NCBI GenBank assembly: GCA_937885575.1
Contig: CALABO010000013.1
Span: forward strand, 1 to 64,000
Reading direction: 5' to 3'
From: an uncultured Pseudomonadota bacterium
Lineage (GTDB): Bacteria > Pseudomonadota > Alphaproteobacteria > Rs-D84
DNA length: 64,000 bases
Below are positions 50,047-57,782 of this stretch, in pieces. A program made the translations under genes and the position numbers. The notes under the pieces are model-generated. The model worked only from the letters and a program-made list of their open reading frames with translations, was not told where the DNA came from and made no database searches. The first letter of the stretch is position 1; the number at the start of each line of letters is the position of its first letter.

Positions 50047-50893
50047 GTCAAACATAGTATACGAAAAAAATGTTTTTTCAACGCCTTTTTTATCAGGTTA
50101 TTCGGAATTGAAAATTCCAATAATTGACAGTGATGGAAATCCGGCGTGGCCGGCGGTTTTCCCCATTGAAAAAATCGAAAAAATTCGCGAAACCGTGGGC
50201 GACCGACACTTTTCGGCGCAAATGATGTTGCAATATATCGCGCCCGATAAAATCCGCCTTGACCCCGGGGGGATAAAGTTTTATGACGCGGACTTTGACC
50301 CGCATGGGGGCCGAATTGATGAAACGCCGATAACCGGCGCAACAATATATTGGGACCCATCGGGCGGCCGGCGAAATTCGGACAACAGTGTTTGTGTCAT
50401 TATCTATCGCGATGACAAAACGCACCGCGCGTTTATCCACGATATAATTTACCTTTGCGTGCCGGACGGGGTTGAATACCCACTTGCATATCAATGCGAA
50501 AAAGTCCTGTCGTTTGTGCGCATGCACCGGCAAAGATTGCTTTGCGTTGAAACCAACGGAATCGGTGCGGCGTTGCCGGAAATCATGCGCGAAACAATTG
50601 CGCGCGCGGGTTACGAAATACAAATCCGCCCCATAACCAACAGTCGCCGCAAAGAAGACCGAATCCTGGATGCAATCGAACCGTTGCTTACGACCGGGCG
50701 ACTTTACGCGCATCGGCGCATAACGAAAACCCCGTTTATCTCAGAAATGTTGGCATGGACACCGATTGGTGGCGGCGAACATGACGACGGATTGGACGCG
50801 GTTGCGGGGGCAATTTTATGTTCGCCCATACCAACGCGCCCCATTGGAACAAACGTTCGCCCATTTATCGCGAACACAGAATTCAAACTTTAA
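50045..50893 (+). pseudogene. Terminase large subunit, C-terminal (nuclease) half
   Basis: The reading frame corresponding to terminase resumes at Glu (50063); the ATG at 50045, with GGGAG ahead, lies in the cassette and could start translation by chance. Conserved parts: VFPIEKIEKIRETVGDRHFSAQMML, RLDPGGIKFYD (the domain junction), TIYWDPSGGRRNSDNS (first nuclease Asp), LLCVETNGIG and DGLDAVAGAI (late acidic residues). With the N-terminal half it would make a ~470-aa protein, the usual terminase size. The portal gene follows 15 nt downstream. Confidence 0.85.
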
Positions 50894-50908
50894 CCAAAAG
50901 GAAAAAAA

Positions 50909-52135
50909 ATGAAATATGACTTACAACAAATGTATTCACATGCATTGGCTCTGCGCGAACCATGGATTAAACGTTGGGCCGACGCGCGCCGTTACACAAT
51001 GCCGACAACCGACGAAGAAATTGCAACACTGTTCGATGGAACGGCGGCGGACGCGGCGGATAATTTGGCGGCGTGTATGTATTCATTACTAACCCCGCCG
51101 GAATCATTGTGGTTGAACCTTGTCCCTGAATCCGAAGAATCACCGGACCCGGTTGCGGCAACGATGGCATTGCGTTCGAATCTTAATGAATCTAACTTTT
51201 ATACAACCATTCATCAATGCTATATAGATTTGGTCACAATGGGAACGGCATGCCTGTTTATGTCCGAATCGCCAATTGGCGCGGCAAGTGCGTTTAACTT
51301 TACGGCAATCCCGATGACAGACATTGCGATTTTGCCGAACGCAGTATTCCACACAGCAACCATGACCGCCCAAGAAGTTGCGCGCCGTTATCCCGAATGG
51401 ACACCACCGCACGCAATCCTTGACGCGATGAAGCAAAATCCGGAATACCAATTGCGCCTGGTCCAGGCATTGGTTGACACGGAATTTACCGCATGGATAG
51501 ATGTCGGTGGCAATCTTGAAAACAACATTGTGTCGCGTGGCACATTTGAAACGAACCCATACATCATATTCCGCTGGGCCGTGTCCAGTGGCGAACTGTA
51601 CGGCCGCGGGCCGGTGCTGCGGGCGCTACCTGATATCAAAACCGCGAACAAGGTCGTCGAACTTGTCCTGAAAAACGCAACCATCGCGGTCAGTGGCATA
51701 TGGCAGGCCGACGATGACGGCGTAATAAACCTTGGCAACATAAACCTTACCCCCGGTGCGATAATCCCAAAAGCGGTGGGCAGTACCGGCCTTACGCCAC
51801 TTGCAACGGGTGCAAATTTTGATGTGTCGCAAATAATTCTAAAAGACCTGCGCGAACGCATCCGCCACACAATGCTTGCGGACAGAATCGGCACGCTTTC
51901 GGACAAAGAAATGACCGCAACGGAAATACTTGCGCGGAATGCGGACATGTTGCGTATATTGGGCGCGACATACGGACGATTGCTGCACGAATTTATCCGG
52001 CCGCTTTGCGACCGCGGATTGCAAATCCTTGCGCGGCGCGGGGTAATCGACAAAATATCACTGCACAGTGACGCGGAATTAAAATACATCGCCCCGATTG
52101 CACAAATGGTCGCGGAAAACGGAACATTGATATAA
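50909..52135 (+). CDS. Phage portal (head-tail connector) protein
   Basis: 408 aa, podovirus type: LREPWIKRWADARRYTMP at the N-terminus, LTPPESLWLNL, GELYGRGPVLRALPDIKTANKVVEL (the clip/stem region) and SDKEMTATEIL are conserved in this family. It is shorter than the ~510-535 aa T7/P22-like portals, mainly at the C-terminus. It forms the dodecameric DNA gate. AAAGGAAAA precedes the ATG. Confidence 0.85.
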   Translation: MKYDLQQMYSHALALREPWIKRWADARRYTMPTTDEEIATLFDGTAADAADNLAACMYSLLTPPESLWLNLVPESEESPDPVAATMALRSNLNESNFYTTIHQCYIDLVTMGTACLFMSESPIGAASAFNFTAIPMTDIAILPNAVFHTATMTAQEVARRYPEWTPPHAILDAMKQNPEYQLRLVQALVDTEFTAWIDVGGNLENNIVSRGTFETNPYIIFRWAVSSGELYGRGPVLRALPDIKTANKVVELVLKNATIAVSGIWQADDDGVINLGNINLTPGAIIPKAVGSTGLTPLATGANFDVSQIILKDLRERIRHTMLADRIGTLSDKEMTATEILARNADMLRILGATYGRLLHEFIRPLCDRGLQILARRGVIDKISLHSDAELKYIAPIAQMVAENGTLI

Positions 52136-52148
52136 GGGGGAAAAGAAA

Positions 52149-52355
52149 ATGGAAAAAATTGCACACGAATACGCCCGCACCTTTGCGGGCGCATCGGGGC
52201 GTGCGGTCATTGAACACCTGCGCCGGATAACAATCGAAAGGGTGCTGGGGCCACATGCAACGGACGGCGAATTGCGCGCACTGGAAGGTGCGCGCGCAAT
52301 CGTGCATCAAATCGAAACTTTAATTGAACGGGGGCGCGACAATGCCAAAATCTAA
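52149..52355 (+). CDS. Bbp19-like phage protein
   Basis: 68 aa. YARTFAGASGRAVIEHLRRITIERVLGP...LRALEGARAIVHQIETLIERGR follows the pattern of the small Bbp19-type proteins encoded next to portals in podoviruses and alphaproteobacterial prophages. Function unknown. AAAAGAAAATG gives a weak ribosome-binding site; the 3' end overlaps the next gene by 14 nt. Confidence 0.75.
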   Translation: MEKIAHEYARTFAGASGRAVIEHLRRITIERVLGPHATDGELRALEGARAIVHQIETLIERGRDNAKI

Positions 52356-52599
52356 TGGATTCGCAAACATCATCGATACATTACGCAGTGGTTGGTTCCT
52401 TATCGCGTTTATTGCGGGCATGATATATTGGGTGGCGCGCCAAGACAATGCTCTGGTGGAACTTGACCGATTGACGACGCGCATAACGACACTTGAAAAC
52501 CGCACGACAATCCTGGAAACCGGAATAGGGCAATTGCAACTAAAAATCGACGGCATCAAAGAAGACCTGACCCTTATCAAAACAGCAGTGATAAAATAG
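52342..52599 (+). CDS. Small phage membrane protein with coiled coil
   Basis: 85 aa. One transmembrane helix (GWFLIAFIAGMIYWVA), then a heptad coiled coil (LVELDRLTTRITTLENRTTILETGIGQLQ...). This resembles the i-spanin or a holin-accessory protein; it is the last gene of the cluster. GGGGGCG precedes the ATG. Confidence 0.65.
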   Translation: MPKSNGFANIIDTLRSGWFLIAFIAGMIYWVARQDNALVELDRLTTRITTLENRTTILETGIGQLQLKIDGIKEDLTLIKTAVIK

Positions 52600-52672
52600 T
52601 GTTAGTGTAAGTGGGAAGTGGTTAGTATGCTCTGGAATTTGTTCGTAATTACGGATTTATTCCAGAGCGCAA
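52597..52672. repeat. CTGGAATAA palindromic repeat, copy B
   Basis: TAGTGTTAGTGTAAGTGGG heptads then CTCTGGAATTTG...GATTTATTCCAGAG. It begins at the stop codon of the last phage gene. Confidence 0.65.
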
Positions 52673-52675
52673 AGT

Positions 52676-52860
52676 TCTCCTCCTGCGGAGGAGTACGGCG
52701 TGGAACGCCGGGAGGTGGTCTTTTCCCTCTGTCGCGTCAAAGACGCGACGAACAGAGGTTCGAAGTCGCGCCCATTTCATTTTTATCGTCATACCGCTGT
52801 AAAGCGGTATCTGGTGGTTTCAGCCGTGACGACGGGATACCGCGTTTCGGCGGCATGACG
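52676..52860. repeat. Mixed GC-rich palindromic repeats
   Basis: TTCTCCTCCTGCGGAGGAG, ACGGCGTGGAACGCCG, GTCGCGTC-AAAG-ACGCGAC and ATACCGCTGT-AAAGCGGTAT follow each other. They belong to the same families as 3476-3625 and 54833-54965. No gene is supported here. Confidence 0.55.
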
Positions 52861-52877
52861 GCATTTTTATTAGCCCC

Positions 52878-52906
52878 TTGCACCAACAATCATTTTATGA
52901 TACAAT
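52878..52906 (+). promoter_or_regulatory. Promoter of the 52.9-kb RNA candidate
   Basis: TTGCAC (52878-52883), 17 nt, TACAAT (52901-52906). Confidence 0.65.
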
Positions 52907-52912
52907 TCATGT

Positions 52913-53103
52913 GCCGGCGGGTGTTCCGTTGGTGGGGTGTAACGACCCTTTTGAGTTGCGTCCAAATTCTGGATGAAAAGTACTCCAACCAATCGGTTGG
53001 AGGGCTGTGAATAATATCGGACCATGTCCGATAAAATAAACACACAATTCCAACTCAAATTGTCGTTAACCTCCAACCACTTGAAGTAATTCGGTGGTTT
53101 TTT
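52913..53103 (+). ncRNA. Structured RNA candidate, multibranched, ~190 nt
   Basis: It starts seven nt after a good -10 box and ends at a terminator (AACCAC...GTGGTT plus six T, 53075-53103). Closing stems pair TAACGAC (52940-52946) with GTCGTTA (53062-53068) and TTTGAGTTG (52950-52958) with CAACTCAAA (53051-53059). Inside the multiloop stand CTCCAACC-AATC-GGTTGGAG (52983-53002), ATCGGAC-CAT-GTCCGAT (53016-53032) and a small TCCA...TGGA hairpin. No open frame fits. The closed multiloop is not the 6S, SRP, RNase P or tmRNA layout as I know them, so the family is unknown. Confidence 0.6.
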
Positions 53104-53104
53104 G

Positions 53105-53150
53105 ATTCCCCTTTCTGGGGAAAGGGGTGTCGCCGAACGGCGACAGGGTA
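53105..53150. repeat. Palindromic repeat
   Basis: TTCCCCTTTCTGGGGAAAGGGG followed by GTGTCGCCGAACGGCGACA, a shorter member of the GC-rich family. It lies just before the start of the Cys-rich gene. Confidence 0.5.
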
Positions 53151-53172
53151 TGGGTGAAAAAAGAGAGAAACC

Positions 53173-54756
53173 ATGAAAAAATTTTTAACCGTTTTATGTT
53201 TATGCTTTGTATCAATTGATGTGTCGGCCGCCACGTATGCATGTATAATGCAAGAAAAAGAAACTCTTATGCATGGCAGGTTAAGCGCAGGTGGTACGGA
53301 ATTTTTATATTGTGGACATGTTGAAGACAAAGGGTGTGATGAAGGTGATGTAGTAAAGGGAGACAGAGAAAATGTGGCTAATCTTTTATGGAAATGTCAT
53401 AATCATCATTGGATAAAAGTAGGTGAATCAGAGATTAGAGATTGCTCGTTGACAGAGAATTTAACAAATGAAGCGGTTGATGCGGTAAGCGAGACATCTA
53501 AATATGTGTTATATGGTGAATCTGACATGAGAAAACTTCATGATGGAGAAGAAGTCAAGAGTTGGGCTATCAAAGGTGGAATTGCTGGTGTATGCAAGAT
53601 TAATTTAGCAGAGGCAAGAAAAGAGTGTGAAAAATCTGGCGGGACGCTAGAAGGCAGATATTGTAACTGTTCAAAGGATGGATATGCGCAAGGTGCAAAT
53701 TTGACGGCACCGTGTGAGTGTGCGGATGGTTTGAAAAGAGGGGCCGATAACAAATGTTGGCCGGCACAATATGTTGATGGAAAGTGCTTGGTATACTTAA
53801 ACCATATATATGATTGCCCACTTCCCGACGTTGGTCACGAAGTAAATGGAATATTGTTTACCTATCTTGATAAGTATCGGTGTTCTTTTGTTTATAAAGA
53901 TAGTAATTATTATCGTCTTTGTAATGATAATGGTAAAATTATTAAAAAAATTGGTGTGGCATGTCCTGGATTTGATGATGAGTTAGCGTGGAATGCTTAT
54001 GGAGAAGGTCGTTATAATCAGGAGGAAGATAAAGATGGTTTTCCGTGTATTAAACCTAAACCAGAATCCAAATACAACTATAAATCTTGTTCGGCTGATT
54101 CTGATTGCACGGGAATTGATAACACGGTGCGACCGTATTTGCATTCGACGGCGTGGCACTGTGCGTGGCAAAGTGCGGGTGTGCGTGTTTGCGCCGCAAC
54201 CGCGTGTGAATCGGGATGGACGCCGATAAATGGATATTGCCAGGAAGACAAAACCGCGCAAACACCACAATCCGAAAATAAAAATGCTAATTCGGTATCC
54301 AATATCAAAACCGAAACGAAAGCGGGCACAAAGAAACCCTGTACTGATTTGGATAATATGGATTCGAATTGCAAATGCATTGTTGTGGGAACGGTGGAAC
54401 GTGGTGGAAAGTGCGTGTGTCGTGACGATAACCAAGAAATCAAAAATGGCAAATGTGAATGGACGGCAAAATATATTGCGGGGTTGGAAAGCGACCTTGA
54501 TAGCAAATTTAACAATCTGACCGCAACGATTGGCGGGTTCGAAAAAAATGTATGGCGCGATGAAAATGGCGAATTTAACACCGCGCGCCTTGCGTCGGAC
54601 AGTATTGCCGGTATTGTGCTGGGGACCGTTGGCGGAATTGTGACGGCGAACCTTGTCAAAAAAGCCCAGGTTAAACAGGGATTTGAAGATATCGGTTGCT
54701 ATATCGGCGGTCAATCCGTCGCCGGTTTCGGTGATGAATTTAATGTTGGACGGTAA
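53173..54756 (+). CDS. Cys-rich secreted/surface protein with C-terminal membrane segment
   Basis: 527 aa. Signal peptide ending VSAAT, then about thirty Cys in EGF-like spacings (YCNCSKDG...PCECADGLKRGADNKCWP, CSADSDC, CKCIVVGT..GGKCVCRDDNQEIKNGKCEW). Near the end comes a glycine-zipper hydrophobic helix (SIAGIVLGTVGGIVTANLV) and a closing IGGQSVAGFGDEFNVGR. The first half is AT-rich and the last third has normal codon use, so the gene may be a mosaic. A large surface protein for attachment is plausible. AAGAGAGAA precedes the ATG. Confidence 0.7.
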   Translation: MKKFLTVLCLCFVSIDVSAATYACIMQEKETLMHGRLSAGGTEFLYCGHVEDKGCDEGDVVKGDRENVANLLWKCHNHHWIKVGESEIRDCSLTENLTNEAVDAVSETSKYVLYGESDMRKLHDGEEVKSWAIKGGIAGVCKINLAEARKECEKSGGTLEGRYCNCSKDGYAQGANLTAPCECADGLKRGADNKCWPAQYVDGKCLVYLNHIYDCPLPDVGHEVNGILFTYLDKYRCSFVYKDSNYYRLCNDNGKIIKKIGVACPGFDDELAWNAYGEGRYNQEEDKDGFPCIKPKPESKYNYKSCSADSDCTGIDNTVRPYLHSTAWHCAWQSAGVRVCAATACESGWTPINGYCQEDKTAQTPQSENKNANSVSNIKTETKAGTKKPCTDLDNMDSNCKCIVVGTVERGGKCVCRDDNQEIKNGKCEWTAKYIAGLESDLDSKFNNLTATIGGFEKNVWRDENGEFNTARLASDSIAGIVLGTVGGIVTANLVKKAQVKQGFEDIGCYIGGQSVAGFGDEFNVGR

Positions 54757-55041
54757 ATAGTGGTAGTGTAAGTGATAAGTGTTAGTGCGGGCGCGGTTGC
54801 GCCCGTTTTTGCGCAAAAATTCCAGAGTACGAGGTTCTCCTCCTGTGGAGGAGTACCCGAAGGGGGAGGTGGTCTTTTATAAATATAAAATATCTGGAAT
54901 ATGAAAGACCACCCCGTCCGCTTTCGCTATCGCTGCAGCGAGACACCCCTCCACAGGAGGGGAACTTAGCTTTCTGGAATAACCACGTAATTACGAACAA
55001 ATTCCAGAGCATACTAACCACTAACACTTACACTACCCACT
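54757..55041. repeat. Large composite palindromic repeat between convergent genes
   Basis: The left edge (TAGTGGTAGTGTAAGTG) and right edge (CACTTACACTACCCAC) are inverted copies. Moving inward come CTGGAATAA-type arms and the CTCCTCC-TGTGGAGGAG / CCCTCC-ACAGGAGGGG family, with a GGTGGTCTTT / AAAGACCACC centre. It spans ~285 bp and looks like one repeat nested in another. It may also terminate the two convergent genes. Confidence 0.65.
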
Positions 55042-55381
55042 AAAACGCATTTTTTGTCCAATCGATATGTCGGCCGTGGACAATTATAACATCGAACCGT
55101 GCATCGCCCGTCCATCGCCGTTGCAGTAAAAATGTTTCCGCCGCCAATCGCAGCCGCCTTTGTTGTGCGGGCGTAATTGCGCCCCAGGCGGTCATTACCT
55201 CTTTGCGTTTTTTTACTTCAACAAAAATAATAAGTTTCCCGCGTTTTGCGATTATATCAATTTCTGCGCGCCCAGTGTTTCGCCCGGTTGTATAACGCCG
55301 ATGCAAAATCCTAAACCCGTGCAGAATTAAAAACACGCACGCAAAAAATTCTGAAAAAATTCCGGTCTTGTATGAATCCAT
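55040..55381 (-). CDS. yraN: YraN family endonuclease-like protein (UPF0102)
   Basis: 113 aa. TGRNTGRAEIDIIAKRGKLIIFVEVKKRK is the family signature with the PD-(D/E)xK-like residues (E.D, E.K). It ends with YF/RFDVIIV as usual. The YraN function is not settled; it is often linked to DNA uptake or recombination. It starts two nt after the stop of the preceding gene in the VirB8 operon. Confidence 0.9.
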   Translation of the reverse strand: MDSYKTGIFSEFFACVFLILHGFRILHRRYTTGRNTGRAEIDIIAKRGKLIIFVEVKKRKEVMTAWGAITPAQQRRLRLAAETFLLQRRWTGDARFDVIIVHGRHIDWTKNAF

Positions 55382-55383
55382 AT

Positions 55384-56181
55384 TTAAAAAGCATAAGGTT
55401 TCGCGGCAAAATTATCCTGGGCGTGTTGTGCGTTCAGCGCGCTGTCTTCGGCATGCTTGCCACAGTCAATCAATTCCAGTTCCCCCGAATACGCCGTCAT
55501 CATCGGGTCAAAAGAATTATCCGAACTTGCCCACCGCGTCGCGCCCGCATTCGGCGCGCCATATTTATCAACAACATTTTGCCACCAATACATGGTTTTC
55601 TTGTCGCGTTGGTTTTCAAACTTTTCCGCGTCGCCCTCCATTTCATCGGTGTCGTTATGATAGACGATTTTCCACACGACATTATCGGTTGCGTTGCTTG
55701 TGAAAAACACATCAATCGTTTCACCCGTGACATCCCGCACCAGGTGCAATTCCGACGCATACAAAACCCCACGATTCCGCGCAAGTGAATTTATACATTT
55801 TTCCAACGCCGCCGGCGCATAGATTTTCTGTTGCCGGCATTCGTAATCAAGATTATATTTCCAATCCGGGTGTATCGAATACACAACACTATTTTTCGGC
55901 CGTTCGGTATAAAGCCCATCGACGGTGGCGATAAATTTAACCTCGTCAAAATCCATACCCAACATTATCCCCGCAATATCAAAGTCCGCAACCGGCAACG
56001 GCACCGCGCCCGCGTTCAATGATACGGTGTTCAAACCGCATTCAATATCACCACTGTCCGGTGTTTCGATATAGTAATCATCGAAATTTATATTTTCATC
56101 GGCCAATACATCATCAAATTCATCCGCGCGCGCGCAGATTGAAAGCAAACAGACAAAAATTCCAACAATAATTTTTTTCAA
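55384..56181 (-). CDS. Secreted hypothetical protein in the VirB8 operon, 265 aa
   Basis: Signal peptide MKKIIVGIFVCLLSICARA, then an acidic mature part with four or five Cys (GDIECGLN, YECRQQ, LEKCINS, LIDCGKH), able to form disulfides. GIMLGMDFDEVK is a short phrase seen in small periplasmic domains (Excalibur/YxxD-like). No family recognised. Its neighbours are VirB8-like on one side and yraN on the other, so it may be a periplasmic part of the type IV secretion channel. Confidence 0.65.
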   Translation of the reverse strand: MKKIIVGIFVCLLSICARADEFDDVLADENINFDDYYIETPDSGDIECGLNTVSLNAGAVPLPVADFDIAGIMLGMDFDEVKFIATVDGLYTERPKNSVVYSIHPDWKYNLDYECRQQKIYAPAALEKCINSLARNRGVLYASELHLVRDVTGETIDVFFTSNATDNVVWKIVYHNDTDEMEGDAEKFENQRDKKTMYWWQNVVDKYGAPNAGATRWASSDNSFDPMMTAYSGELELIDCGKHAEDSALNAQHAQDNFAAKPYAF

Positions 56182-56183
56182 CT

Positions 56184-56840
56184 TTATTTCTCTTCGACCA
56201 AGACCCGTTGCACATTGAACACAAACACCAACGCCGGATCAATACCATCTTTTAATGCACCGTGAACATCGCCTTCTCGGACATTGCCGATACTGTTTAC
56301 CCAATCATCATCGCCCAAATCAAGATACATTGTCCCGCGCGTTATCTTTGGGCTTTCCGACATGTCATTTGGTTTATACCATGTTTTCAGTTCATAATCA
56401 ACCCGCCAATAATTACTTGCCGCCGGGCGGTAGATTTCATTAAACACGATTACAGTCCGCCGGGCGCCGGCCGCGACCAAACCTTCTATTTCCGGCAATT
56501 CATTTTGCCGCCAATAATCAAACGCCGCCGCGCCCGACATCTGCGCCAGTACTGAACGCCGCGTATCCCGCCTTGCAACATCTTCTTTGTCCGGCACAGC
56601 GTAAAAATATTCCGTCACATATTTTTGAACAAGCCAATCGCGCAACTTGCGTTTTCCAACCTCGGCCCACGAATGCGGCATTCCAGGCAAATCGTTGGAC
56701 TGAATACTGGTTCGCAAGAACCGCGGTTCCACGGCAAACTTTTCGGAAGTGTCATAGATGGACGCGGCAACATAAATCGCGCCAAAGACCATAATCATGG
56801 TCGCAAGTCCGAATAAAAATCCCAAAAGTTTCTTCATCAC
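56184..56840 (-). CDS. Second VirB8-like membrane protein
   Basis: 218 aa. One N-terminal transmembrane helix (LLGFLFGLATMIMVFGAIYVA), then a periplasmic NTF2-like domain of ~165 residues. WLVQKYVTEYFYAVPDKEDV...RRDTR and the late VFVFNVQRV resemble VirB8/TrbF proteins. It overlaps the VirB8 gene by the ATGA tetranucleotide, so expression is coupled. A heteromeric VirB8 ring is one possibility. Confidence 0.6.
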   Translation of the reverse strand: MMKKLLGFLFGLATMIMVFGAIYVAASIYDTSEKFAVEPRFLRTSIQSNDLPGMPHSWAEVGKRKLRDWLVQKYVTEYFYAVPDKEDVARRDTRRSVLAQMSGAAAFDYWRQNELPEIEGLVAAGARRTVIVFNEIYRPAASNYWRVDYELKTWYKPNDMSESPKITRGTMYLDLGDDDWVNSIGNVREGDVHGALKDGIDPALVFVFNVQRVLVEEK

Positions 56841-57535
56841 TGTTCCCTGTACGCGTTAAATTCCGCCACATAAAACCCAAGTGTCTGGGGATACCGCTGT
56901 GCATCGCGCGCAATTTTGACATACGCAATCACATCAAAATCGCCGTTCAAATTCGACCGCACCGATGTCCGCACGACCCAGGTTCCGCCATCTTTGGTTG
57001 TTTCGCCATTGGGCATAACACTAATTTTTTTCGTATCAACATACCAACGTTGCCCCATAGATTCATACGACCGATACATCGGCAAAACCTTTTCGACAAA
57101 GGAACGAAACATATTGTCGCCCGCCATACAATAAAGGTCGCAACCGGCATCCGATTCAAAAGTGTTGCTTATGCGGTCGGCGCAATCGGCACCCCGATTA
57201 CACGTCGCCCAATTTTTTGCATTCAATGTCGGGTTATCGGAAATAGTGAACCATTTTTTCGTAAAAATCCCGGCCAATGCACGCTGGGCTGAATCATAAT
57301 ACGGCACAACGATATTCGGCCGAACCTGGCCCACCAATTGCCAATTTCCGCGCATACCATCAACATAAATCACATACGGACTGGCGGTGCGGCTGTTCTG
57401 CAACCAAGGTATCGCGACACAGCATGCGATGGTTAAAAAGAACGCAACCATCACCCACACGCCAAACGTGCGGGAAATCGCAACCCGTTTCCCTGCGGGA
57501 AATGCGGGCGTATCAAAATCTTCTGGGTAATCCAA
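56837..57535 (-). CDS. VirB8-like type IV secretion protein
   Basis: 232 aa. N-terminal cytoplasmic tail, one transmembrane helix (FGVWVMVAFFLTIACCVAIPWL), then the VirB8 periplasmic domain beginning PYVIYVDGMRGNWQLVG, with WVVRTSVRSNLNGDFDVIAYVKI and a conserved GFYVAEFNAY end. Two Cys pairs (TCNRGADC, CDLYC) are unusual and may form disulfides. VirB8 nucleates the channel between the membranes. The small lipoprotein gene ends 28 nt upstream. Confidence 0.72.
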   Translation of the reverse strand: MDYPEDFDTPAFPAGKRVAISRTFGVWVMVAFFLTIACCVAIPWLQNSRTASPYVIYVDGMRGNWQLVGQVRPNIVVPYYDSAQRALAGIFTKKWFTISDNPTLNAKNWATCNRGADCADRISNTFESDAGCDLYCMAGDNMFRSFVEKVLPMYRSYESMGQRWYVDTKKISVMPNGETTKDGGTWVVRTSVRSNLNGDFDVIAYVKIARDAQRYPQTLGFYVAEFNAYREQ

Positions 57536-57563
57536 AGTTCCCCCCTACGCGGCGCGATGTCCC

Positions 57564-57710
57564 CTATGCGCGATAAACCATAATGCATGCGCACGGACTA
57601 AGTTTTAATTCGTTTGTGTCATAACCAATTCCAACCGGTTCGCGGTCATAAATCTGGCCACAGCCAGCAAGCGTCAGTCCCAAAAACATGGCAAGTATAA
57701 ACTTTTTCAT
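57564..57710 (-). CDS. Small lipoprotein, VirB7-like position
   Basis: 48 aa with a lipobox (LTLAGCGQ) and a 28-residue mature part ending LKLSPCACIMVYRA. Size and place, directly before VirB8, fit the VirB7 subunit of type IV secretion systems, although VirB7 is too short and variable to prove by sequence. The start at 57710 has GGGGGAAAG upstream. Confidence 0.6.
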   Translation of the reverse strand: MKKFILAMFLGLTLAGCGQIYDREPVGIGYDTNELKLSPCACIMVYRA

Positions 57711-57782
57711 CACTTTCCCCCTTTGTTTTTTTTGATTATAAAAAAATCTTCCGCCCCCGGTCAAGTGTAAATAAAAGGTAAG

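Larger units (their letters stand above)
46650..50062. other. 3,413-bp cassette splitting the phage terminase gene
   Basis: Flanked by TATAC at 46645-46649 and 50058-50062. It holds exactly three minus-strand genes (unknown 217-aa protein, XRE regulator, DnaB) with almost no spare sequence: the first gene's stop codon is nine nt inside the left edge, and the dnaB start lies 12-17 nt inside the right edge. Removing one repeat plus the cassette joins ...Asp-Thr-Ile-Tyr to Glu-Lys-Asn-Val... in frame. No transposase, recombinase or terminal inverted repeat is visible. Confidence 0.75.
40400..52599. mobile_element. Podovirus-type structural gene cluster, interrupted in the terminase
   Basis: Thirteen phage-type genes on the plus strand: cell-wall hydrolase, small membrane protein, scaffold, histone-like protein, capsid, decoration protein, two tail-tube proteins, internal protein, terminase (split), portal, Bbp19-like, membrane protein. 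There is no integrase, tail fibre, DNA polymerase or endonuclease, and no flanking attachment duplication was found. A cassette of three minus-strand genes lies inside the terminase. It is either a decaying prophage or a domesticated particle such as a gene transfer agent. Confidence 0.75.

Noticed and set aside
46068..50893. Terminase split explained by an intron or intein
   Set aside because: The N-terminal half ends in a stop codon, the intervening genes are on the other strand, and no intron-encoded reverse transcriptase, homing nuclease or intein motifs are present.
52618..53010. 130-codon plus-strand frame after the phage cluster
   Set aside because: It crosses three repeat families and the promoter of the RNA candidate and has no recognisable protein features.
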